From: Xylocopa sonorina
Taxonomy: Eukaryota; Arthropoda; Insecta; Hymenoptera; Apidae
DNA: 64,000 nucleotides
Assembly: GCF_050948175.1 (NCBI RefSeq)
Contig: NC_135199.1
Span: 1,488,001 to 1,552,000, forward strand
Direction: 5' to 3'
Every line of letters starts with the position of its first letter. The stretch's first letter is position 1. The position numbers and the translations under genes are program-made. A model generated the notes under the pieces. It did not search any database and was not told the origin of the DNA. It worked only from the letters and a program-made list of their open reading frames with translations. Shown here piece after piece: positions 34,736 to 46,700 of the stretch.

Positions 34736-37700
34736 TTTCGATTTTACCACTAGAAGTTATTTTTTATACATGAATCTACGAGCATCCTAGGCCTCCTTTT
34801 AAAACCAAAGAAAAAGATAGAAGCACAGTCGATACATAGCAGAGCTGTTTTCTATGTAATTAGTCTAATCTTTGGACAATTCAAGTACACGCTTTCAGTC
34901 AATGCCAAGAATTCAAGTACACGCTTTCAGTCAGTTCCCTTTGATTCCTTCTTTTTTTATCTTTTTTTCTTTCACCCAAGGTTTTAATCAGTGAACGCTA
35001 TGACGTCGCGATTGAAAGAAAACGTTATTAGTAAACTAACACCCACTCAGACAGACACCCTCAGACTCGAAGGAGTATATATATACGCTCGCATTCTCAT
35101 CGTTACGTTTAAAATCTCTAACACGAATCACATCTCTAAATGCACACGGACAAAACACAAATTCTCCTCTACTCTAATTTTAAACACTTACTGAATCTTC
35201 TTATTAAATTGCAGGTGAATGATTCGGGGGCCGTGTTCGTTTCCTCACACCTTAGGTCACAAATCGCCGCGTCGTTTTTAGTCAACTTTAAATTCGGCGC
35301 AGACAATAAACGACCCTCCCGTTTCAATTGTTTCATCTTCACGATTTTCCTCAATCTCGGTGGCTTAAGCTCGTTCTCGGTTAACGTTAGATTAACGGGC
35401 CGCACTGCGTCCAATTTCCCGATCACATTTTCGATTGCTGGCCATCGTGTAATAGATCTATCTCCTTCGATCGTTGGACTCTTCAATTCTTGATTGCTTC
35501 TCTTTCTATCGTCGCCCAGTGGACTTTCACGTCCTGGCATTGTATTTTCCAATGATAACGGAGGTTCGGACACGGTACTTTCGACCGGGGATAATGAACT
35601 CGCGGTTTCGTTGACGTTATAGTAAAAAACGGAAGATTTCTGATCAGTGCCTACCTGTTAACAATGGGGTACTTGTATATATTCTTAGTCCTGCAGACTT
35701 GATCATGCTTGAGATCATTCTTATTATTTATTAAGTTATAAGTATAATATTTCTATAAAGTGATAGCATATAAAATGCTCGTTTTCGGGGGTTTCACTAA
35801 ACACAATGACGATTTTAAGCAAAAATCGCTAAATCGGAGAACAAAACTGTACACCTTGTTAAAAAATAAATTAGCAAATTGAACTCGAATGTCACTTTAA
35901 ATTCATATGATCTAGAATAAGAGAAAATTTGGAAACGTACACGAAGGATACTATACGAAGGAATTGAAAACTGTTTTTACTGTTTTTAAATCAATTTCGC
36001 AACGAAAGACACTCTTTTATGGAATAAGTAAAAAATGTAAACTCTCGATGTATTTCTATCTGAAAAATAGACGCGAAGAGAAAACAATAATAAAAGCAGA
36101 TGGAGAACGGCAAGAAATGAGTAGAAAGCACCAAAGTAAACGAAAAAAAGCCACTTGAAAGAATGCGAAACACATCAGTGTACACTTGAAAACTTTTTGT
36201 TTTGTTCGTGCTGATAAAATGAAATATAATCAAATTTCTACTATACATGTTTTACAGAAGATAGAAGTCAAAAGAAAGGATAGCAATTAATTGAAACACT
36301 TATATCATTGGATATAATTCATTTTCTAGGCAATAGTATTTATAAAATTTTATGAATTTTTATTGTCAATTATTTGCAAATCAAGTAAATCAAATAGAGT
36401 AAATCTTTCAAAAAATATGTGGTAACAAAGTATTCAAATGCAACTATGCAAATAAAAATGGGAAATTCGAAACTTTCTGACAAAAATAAAAAGAGAAAGA
36501 AGCAGGAAACTCGAAATTTTTACACAAATAAAGAGAATAATTTGAAATAGTAGAGTTTACCGTTTTAGCTTCGACGTCGCATAGCCTCTAAGGATAGGAA
36601 AACAAGAATAGATTCAAATTTATAACAAAAGCATACAAGTACCCCGTTTTGAGACGTGACCAATGTCGGCGTGAAAGTACTTTTTATTTTCAGATCAACC
36701 TTGCTGAGTTGCCTTTTCAAACTGAATCCTTTCCAGCCGTGATTCTTGGTACATTCCTCTTCGTTCACCGCGTATCCTGGTTTATTGATCTCATTCACAG
36801 ATTCCTCCGCGTTTCCCTTCCCGTTACAGCTTCCGGTTTGATTTTCACCCCGTAGTGGACATTGTTGCGATTGTTGAGCATTGTCGGCTACCATCGCTAA
36901 TAAGCCTTCAGATTTCACGGTAGAGTCCCCATGAGTCTGACGAATTTAACATGTTGGATTTTGCACAATGAATTAATGCGTATTAAATGAATGTTAAGAT
37001 TTCTTTAATTCTAATTCTAAAAGCAGATCATTTTATATGTAGTTTATGTACTCTATGCTTAGTACATAGCGTTATTGTATACCTAAGTTAGTAACAGCAA
37101 ATACACCCTATGGAATTCACAAGATATGAAATAACATATCCTTACAATAAGACATATAATAATTGCATCGTATACTACATTAAATGTAATATACTATCGC
37201 TAAATATATGTTTCGCCGTAGATTTACGTTTTCTACGTAAATTGGTGCGAAAATTTTAACCATCAAACGAAGAAATATCGCAAACACATGGTCACTTGTC
37301 ACTTCCCAAATGAACGTAATTATCGAGATGTTCGAAATGAAGAGTGCAAAAGAGGGAAGACATACATACGTTTCAGAAGTACTCGTCCGACAAACACATT
37401 TCAATATCATTAATATAGTGAATACCTAAGATGCTCATAGAAACAATATCTTAATCAGCACCTATGTAGTGCTTTTTATACTCGTTGCGAATGTAAATGT
37501 GTATATATGTATACCGTATGCAACATTCATTCGATGCTTCCTCAGAAATTCAAGTATTCGCGCAGTATATCTTTGTTTTATCAATAAGTATGATTGAAAA
37601 AATTTTATTATTAATATAATGAAGGTGCCGAGGTGCTGTTTACATGATATTTAAATGGATTAAAATTCTTTTTGTTGTCCCTAAAAAGGCATAATATGAA

Positions 37701-40700
37701 ATACGTTGATTGCACAGTCTGTGATTATGTATGTATAATGGCGTCACCTGAACCGGTCGTGGCATTGCATGGGACTTTTCGTGGTGACCGCCTTACTCGT
37801 CTTTTATCGCATTCAACACTTTTAACAAAATTATTGCGTTAAAATTATTAAAATTATTAAAATTATTACGTTTAAAATGATGGAGATTAATATCAAAAGA
37901 TAGAAAGTTCAATCTTTGGAGAATTTATAAATTTATAAATTTAACTCGACTTCCGAAGAAACATTATCATATAGCTTATACTATAGAGGGTGTCTACAGA
38001 TTTTCTGATACTAATGCACAATATTTAAAATATGCTTACCAAAAATATATATTTATTAGATGATTAAAGAATAGAAATTAATATTAATAAAATTTAATCT
38101 TCCTTCTTTAATTTTTCATGTACATATGTATCATGTCCAAATATAAGTCCAAATATAATAACAACAAATATGTTAGCTACACAGTTACGTAAAATTTATA
38201 TTATATTATACCAAAAATACACGAGTTTAATAAATTTGCTTGCATCAGCAAAATTTACCAAATTTTGAACATGCGAGATTTCAAAAGATAGGATGTATTA
38301 CTAAAGCTGTGACAGTACGTTATATTTCAATTACGTTAGTTCAAGTACGTTATATTTTTATAAAAGATGGTGACAAACAAAGACGTATTTTCCATTAAAT
38401 AAAGTAGAGAAATTTTTAAATATTTATCTTTTAATTTCCAAGTCCAAGAAACGTGTGTATGTTTTCTACACACTACTTATTACTAATTTATTTAAATTTA
38501 TCTATAATTCGAATTCTCCCCCTTTAAAAGTTTTTACTGAATATTAGTTTAGTGGAATAGCAAAAATAGTTAAATTTTTCAAGTTACTACACCACAACTA
38601 TACTACGTTCCTTCTCATAATAAAATATATATCTAGCATATTTAAGATAAACGATGGCTGTAGCATTCATTTTTTCTAACAATTCTATAGAATGCCTAAG
38701 TTATTTACTTTATTCATTATGTATACGTTTATATGAAAATCACCTGCTACAACCATGATTACTCGATTAACATCATCGTTTACTGAGACGAAATACGTGC
38801 GTAGCTGAAACATTTCACAACTCCTCGTTACAAATAAGTATAACTTTCTTTCCTCATAACTTTTAATTATAAAATCAAATATTACTAATACAAATAACTT
38901 ACTGGTTATTATATTGTTTTTAAATATCCACCTGTTTGTTCGAAATATTAAACATAATAAAACCAGGACAGAATACTTTCTTGGCGATTACTTTCGCACT
39001 GTTTGTCTAATTAAAAGGCAATATAGTGACTGAGCATGTAAATTGCTTTACTTCTATTTTTAAAACCTGCAATGAATTGAAAATACAAAGTACATTCGCG
39101 CGACGAATAACTACATTGGTTACGAGAAATTCTTTATCAAACAACTTAAATTTTTATACTAATTTTATAGTATTTAAGAAATAAGAATATACAAATTGTA
39201 CAATCAGTTACCATTAAGATGCTGCTACAAGTACAGCTATGAAACTAGCAAGTTGCATCATATCGACAGATTACTTTATATTCCAATCTTAGAATAGTAA
39301 TAAAGGAGATTCGAAACTGGCAAGAACTCAGAACACATTTAAATTTTTGTATTTTAAATATTAACATACTATTAACGTTGAAACGTGATTTCTCTATATT
39401 CGAGAGAAATGTTTGTCACTCTATTTAACAGGTACAGAATTAGCGCAAGGAAAATTTGAATAGAACACATGGCACAATTTGCATAATATGAATAACATTT
39501 AAAGGGTGTTTGCACGCAATTCACTTCAAATTAAAATGTAGTTTACCTCCTTATCAGCAATCGCTTCTTGTCAATAAATCTCGCAATGTAAAAAGGAAAC
39601 ACATACGTGAGCAAGCACGCTATAACATAAAAATTGTTAACTGTGCACTAATAGTATTTGCAAACGTGCGGACACAAGGGAAATGCTTGATATTCAAATT
39701 GCATAAGGTTCGATTCGAAAAAAACGAGTCAAAGGCTGATTTTGTTCGATTTAATTGTACATTACAAAGGAAAGATCCTCATTTGTTCGACATTCGTGTT
39801 AAGAAAATATGTATATAGATTGTCATCAATTCCTCCATGCATATTTTGTCTTTTTTGTTTTTTCCTTTTAATTCGTGAGAAAAACAAGGTGATGTAATAT
39901 ATAAACGCATGTTTCATTTAACTATTTTGCATATCTCGTATCATTGTAATTATAACTTGATTTCTATGTACATGCACAGACTCCATCAAACGTTTATGCG
40001 AAAATCAACGACGCGTAATTCTTACTAGGTCATTAAGCCGTATACAATCGTAGTGATAGTTATTGTCTAGTAGATAGTCTGAATTCATTTTTGATCGTAT
40101 CATTTGTTTGTTTTCTCATTTTTTATTTTTTTTCTTCTTTTTTGCTCCTACGTATTTGAATACATCGATCGAACTTCTAAATACGACTGAAAGCTAATAA
40201 TCTAAACTGAAACATTATCTATCATATACTACCTACATCTGTCGAGTTCATTTATTGTTCGAATAATAAAATAATGCCACATATCATCAAACGAAAAGAA
40301 AAGGACTAGCTGTTTCTTTAACGGAAAAAAGTAGTATTGCTCTTACTTGTTTCAACGTAGGTAGACACATAGTTAGCTAAACATTAAATGCATGATATGA
40401 TATTATTCTTGATAAATATAACTTGCGTAAATCTATTATAACTAAACTTCAATTCTCGGCTTATGGAAAATGACAAGTTTGACCATCAGTTGCCGATAAC
40501 ATTCTCGTTTTTTACTTAAAATTGCATAACTCGTGTACACATGTACAATTTTGTCTACGAAATTTTTTATTTCTAACATTCCAAGTAGAAAATACATTTA
40601 TATATTTTTTAAGATATTATACCGAGAGAGATTAGGGAGAGGGGAGGGGGGGGGGGGGGGAGAAAGAGAGAGAGAAAGAGAGAGAGAGAAAGAGAAAGCC

Positions 40701-43700
40701 GCGATCGTGACATGATTTTTTTTCTTTTTGGGGAACAACGACATTGCATTGCATATATTATGATTCGAACTTCTTTAAATTATTTGAAACTTACAAAGTT
40801 TCTAAACAAACTGCATGATAATTTTTAGATAAGTAAAACATGATTATAAAATGTTTGCATAACCACTTTGCATGACTTACAAGATAAGAAATTTAGAATT
40901 TTAATCTTTACTTGAAAACGCCTAAAGTTTAAACGTTTTCTTTATTAATGTATTCTTTCGTACTTAAATTGTCATGATCAATAGTACTTCGTAAACCATT
41001 CAGTGTCCATGCAAGAATGGAGCAGGGGGAAATTATTTTTTAATTTTCTGGCCACTGAAAATTTCATTGAAATATGTACGTGCGTACGAAACAACAATAT
41101 TCAATAGGGAAACGTCTTTAAACGATATTTAACACGTCTTAAATTTCATTTGAAATTTCTTAATAAATTTTCTGCTTGGACTTTACGAAAATAACATGAT
41201 AATCATATACTTACTTAACTATTAGAATTTTCATCTAAACAATGGGTTAATCAAAGGCACCTTATGAATTAAAATAACGCATGACTATTGTGAATCGAAG
41301 AAAATAAAGTGAATGATAAAACTTAGCTTTAAATTGCTTAAATGTTTGATATACGATTGGTCAGCTATGTATAAATAATATATTTAATATGTTTTAGACA
41401 TTGATATATAGAATACTTATTTCGATGTCGTCTACGTTATTTTTATTCGGTTTACTCTTGGGCGTTTGGTACATTTTTAGTTATTATTTCCATTTGGAAC
41501 TATTTAGTTTCCTATTTCTTATAAAATATATAAGACAATTTATTTTAAGGTGTAAGTCAACGGGATAGTTTCTTTTAAATATCAAAATACGTTAGTCTCT
41601 CTTGTCCGATAAGTAAAATAGTTTCTGATTGTATGTATATATGTATGTATGTATCTATGTATGGATTCGTTTTCAAACAGCCAATTCAGAGAAAAGCGAA
41701 AGGATATGTTATGCTGTCGATGTAAACTTTTTCAGCATTTTTTCTTTTTTAAAACGTCATATATAAAACTCTCATTATGAATAAAAAAATTCTGCATCGT
41801 ATTTATCTACGACTATTGAACGAAATCTATTTTTAATCGAAGCTGATGTGTCTCGAAATCATTGAGAACTGAAGTTTTTATTTAGTATTTACAAAAAGAA
41901 CAAAATTTGTAATTACAAATTTAGTAACAAATCATGAACATTCAAATAATGTAGTCTCTTTTACAATCATGCAGTAATGAAGATCGTTAATTCCAATGTC
42001 TAAGAAAAGCGAAATGCATGTATATTTAAATATAAAATTTTCAAGATGTTTCGATCGGACAAGGTTCAGGAGCATGAGAAAGGTAACAATTGAAATATTT
42101 AAAACAGCTTTAAACCAAGAAAGAAATACATTTTACCTGATCTGTACTCGGACTCCTCGCTTTGTCTTCGTTTTCCCGTTTCAATTCATCCTGTCGTTTC
42201 GGACTGCGTAACACACGTTGACACGGGTCCGTGTTGCCACCGATGTCCGCGGTACTCAAAACGATCAAGGAAATCTTCTGCACAATGTCTATTATCACTA
42301 TACCAGACTCGTTCCCATAAGCCATTCTGAAATTTCAGTTTCAATTTCTTAGAAGAGTTCTCGTAATTCCAGTCGAGAAAATTTTACGACTTTCTATTAA
42401 TTTCATACTGAAACACTTTACACAAACTAAAATAATACATATATCATGAAATCTACGGGAACAAATAGGATATAATAAAATTTAATTATGTTTAAAAATA
42501 TGTTGAAATCGTTAAAATATATACTTTTTCAATTTGCTGAGATGTTGATTAACTATCACAAGTTCAAAAGCTAACATTACCAGTTCAAAAATATTGCTTT
42601 ATCGTCTCACTCTCTGGGGTCGTAAATCCCAGATTTAACGCGGATGCTCACGACGCTATCCGCCAACTTAATATTGGACAGCTTGTTCTAATTGCTTGGC
42701 ACTTCCCGATTGTATGAAAGTGTTCAAGCCAGCGATTAATGGTAACATTCATTCGTTACTTTTCGCAAGACTACCTCGATTGTTGGTAGTCTTTTGACTA
42801 TTTCGTTCGTTAGTTTTTTAGGAACTCGTCCGCTGTTCCTTTCACCGTGCAGGGTGTAGACACTGTTAGCATTTGCCGAAACGATGGAAATTATCAATCA
42901 TTGTGCTTCTTCGAGTATCGTCCACAGGCGCGGGTCCTGAGGCACACGTTTATCTCAAGAGTGTGGGAAGATACCTGCACGGATGTGGAACCTTCCAAGT
43001 CCCACGGTGACGTTTTTGGAATTTTCCAAAGGTCAGGATTTCGGTCCGGTCCCATTATGTGCACGGCTCCAAATCTCGCTACGTGCACATATTGGACCGA
43101 TCCTTAAGAAATACATCGTTTACAACATGCGATGACTATTGAGAACGTTGATATGAAATATCCTAAATATTCACCATTATGTCGAAGGTCGCGAGAATTT
43201 ATGAAATTACTTAAACGTCTTAATCTCAAAAATGGCTTTTTCGTCACGAACGTGTAATAAACGAGGATGTCCTTCAAAGACATATTAACGAAGAATATTA
43301 AAATCTAAAAAAAGTAAAAGAAGGAATATCTCCCTGAGAGCTGTTGTAGAGGTTCGAAGTGTTTTTAAATACTTACAAACCATAGGAAGAGTTCAAGCTG
43401 AGTGCCGTTATGTTTTCAACTTGTTCTCCAATGGCGGCAACTGTCAAACAGACCAAGGTTGCTTGAAATCCTGCGGCCCTCTTCTGCAAACCAGTCTTAA
43501 TTTTAAGCGATTGGTTCGATTCGTTAACTTTTGGTTCGCTAGTTCCCGAGGTATTACCAGCTGGAGAATCATCGGACGAACCTTCGATTTCCTTCCCCGG
43601 GTCAGCTGACAGTGATACCTCCAAGGCCTATAGTAAACACCATTGAATTCAAATATTGCTAATCTGAGAGTAAATTATTCTTCACAGTTACAATTTTAAT

Positions 43701-46700
43701 TATTTTAACATTTACCCGACAAAGTCTACTAGATAATGAAAAAGGTATTTGAATCGAATAACAACTTTGATATTTGCTACAAATATAAAAAGAGAGACAG
43801 GTATAGATTTTAATATTGCCGTAAACTTTGACGATCGGTTTATTACTAAAATCGTTTAGTTAAGTATATATGCAAAAATAAGTTACTTACCACCACCTCC
43901 GACATACTCTCAACTTTTTTGAATTTAAATAAAATAACGTGTCTTCCACTTCCCGCGATCGCTAATTTCCGACTTTCCGGGCAAAGGAAAATGAGTTGTA
44001 CCGCTAACGGATCTTCTTCCGAGTCTATACTACGCGTTCTACCTTTCTCGAAGAGTTTCGCTGTTTTCAATTTATAAAGAACTTGTAACGTGCCCGCCGA
44101 TGCATCCCAAAATTTTATACTGCCATCGGCATGTCTAGAAATATGTATAAAAACATCTAGGCGGTAGCAAAAATTATTATTCTGAAGAGATAACGCAGAA
44201 TATTGAATAGGAACATTTTATATTCGATTTCTCGATGCGAATGATACTCACCCAGTCAAAATAATTTCACTGTAACTGCAAGAGCTTGAGCTCCATTCTC
44301 CACCGGATATTGGCCAATCCTTTTCACTGAAGCCTGTCTTTTTCTGAGACTTCGAACCAACTGAATAAAAAGCTGGCACTAAATCTGAGGGGCAGTCTGC
44401 AAAATACGCACAACACGTCACTGGTGACTCGTGTATATCCATTGGATACGGATTTTCGAAACACGGAAACCCAGGAGTTAATAAATCTATCACAACCAAA
44501 TCGTTTTGTAGCAGAACCACAACAGCATATGGATCCTGATAATCTGCGGGAACAAAAAAATAAGATTAACTGTTGTAATTCCTTCAATTGCATTAGCGAA
44601 TAGGAACTACATAAATGTATATAGACGATACAACAAAGTCTGTATATTATTAATACTGCAATAAAAGAGAAGGAGCAAGAAAAAAAGAAAGGAAAAAAGA
44701 GATATTTTTGTTGAGAAACGTATTTTAGACATTTTGTATCGTTAGATTAGAAAAAAATTTATAATTCTGCTTATGTACCACTGGTCCATGGATTTTCGCA
44801 TAACGTTATAAAGTCGATCACATTGTGTTCCATTTCTAGTACAGTGGTGGTTTTCCCATGTATCACTGTTATGCTTGGAGTTCGTCCAGTTGTGTCACAT
44901 GCTAAACCACCAGAGAATACTACGTATGCTTCCCTAAATTAATCAAAACAATATGATGTTATTATTCATATGTCGCTTGCTTAATCTGAATTAATGTTCT
45001 AATATCGTATAAAATCTAAATTGGAGAAAATCAACATCGCGTAATTTATGAACCTTCTTGCAGAAATAATAAAATAATTTGTTAAATTTCGTAGAAAACT
45101 TGTAGAATTGTTTAAATTTAAATAAGCAAGCTTGAAATTGTTAACATGACACTTTTAAAATAAAGTAGGAGATACGAATTATCGAACAATTATATTACAT
45201 CTTACCCTGATCTTGAAAGTTTCCACTCAACTTTCTGTATTGGTTTACAGGGCTCTGGTTCGCCTTCTTTTGTTGTTTTCGCTGTAAGGAATATAAGTTC
45301 AAATGGAATGATTAAAATTATTCCTTGCGGTTTTACATTCACAATAAGGAAAGGAGATTCTAGCAAAAACAACTACTTAAATTTATTTTGAACACGATGG
45401 TGGTGGTTATTAACATACAATTTAAATGAATAATGAAGCGGGTAAATAGATAATTATGAAGTGCTGCTTACTGCTAAAACTTAATTATAATAAAACGGAT
45501 GTTAAATTTTTGTTGCGAAAAAAAGAATTAAAAACTACTAACTTCATGTAAACTTTCATATTTAAACTGATTAGTTTATTTTACTTTCAATGATAAGATA
45601 GTAACAGCAGCTACACTTTTTAATTAACTATTGTATTGTCATTAAACATCTATATAACGTTATTTTGCATATGCAATGAAAAATAAATACTCACCGTGTG
45701 GATACGTTATATTCGTCGGTTTTATTTGACGGACCGACCATGTCGACAGAGAGCCATCCGTATGACTGCACATAAATTGTTTACCTTCGTGATGCCACGA
45801 TATGGATCTCAAATGTACGTCACTTTGGCATCTGTACTCCGCATTTTTTGTCTTTAAATCCCAAAAAACCATTTGACCCGATTCGTATCCTATCAGCATC
45901 TGCAAGTAAATTTTAAAAGTATGGTAAACAAACGCACGATGTATAAACAAACAACGATGTATTGTACATTATAAATAACTATTCTAAGAGATAAATGTTA
46001 CATATATGAATTTCCGTGATAAAACATAACTTCATAATACACTGATGTAGTTTTAAAATACAAATTACGTTACACACAACAAGAACAAATATAAGAATGT
46101 AATGCAAAATGGGTCAGACAATTTGACGTTTATTTTATTCCAGATGTTTCAAGCGACGATGTTTTTGAATTGTGTGTTAAGATTGCATGTAATTAGAAAT
46201 CGTAACATGCGTTGTCCATGGATGTCCGTCCGGTTCAAGGCCATGTAATGATTTACAAAATGGAACTAAATAAATAAAAATATGCAACAAATATACATTT
46301 ACGTGGAAAATTTTTAAAATTTACAAAAGTAATTTCGCATGATTCTTTTTTAATTTTCAACTCGTTTTAAACTAGCCGTCTCCACGTACGCTGTCATATA
46401 AGTGAGGCTTTCCATACATTAATGTTTGTAAATGTTCGAATTTTCTTTATGGATTTTGCGTAGAGTCTAATTAATGACAATACACTGTTGAATAACTAAA
46501 TAAAAGGATTATAACTATCTGCGAATTTTATAAAAACAGCCATTTTATAGAGGAACCAATACTTAATAGATATGCCAATATTGCTACTTTTTCCAGTATT
46601 GAACACTAAATACGTTTAATAACTTTAATGTAAACATACATAATTGCATGCGCGATTTTGATGTATGTGTGTGTGTGTGTGTGTGAATATATAGAGTGTC

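Larger units (their letters stand above)
28955..35191 (-). other. Intron between exons 13A and 13B
   Basis: A 6.2-kb AT-rich stretch containing the foldback element at 31791-32893, a (TA)n tract (34668-34727) and a 32-bp-period duplication (34878-34933). No further exon recognised. A short phrase, TTTGCGCTCAAA, occurs at about 30629 and again at about 31385, without other sign of a repeat. Confidence 0.5.

Noticed and set aside
35140..35493. 117-codon plus-strand ORF
   Set aside because: Antisense shadow of tomosyn exon 13A, which has family context and matching splice phases.
39510..39818. 102-codon plus-strand ORF (MHAIHFKLKCSLPPYQQS start)
   Set aside because: No recognisable domain and no splice or repeat context; ORFs of this length can arise by chance in this much sequence. 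Kept only as a remark in the intron entry.
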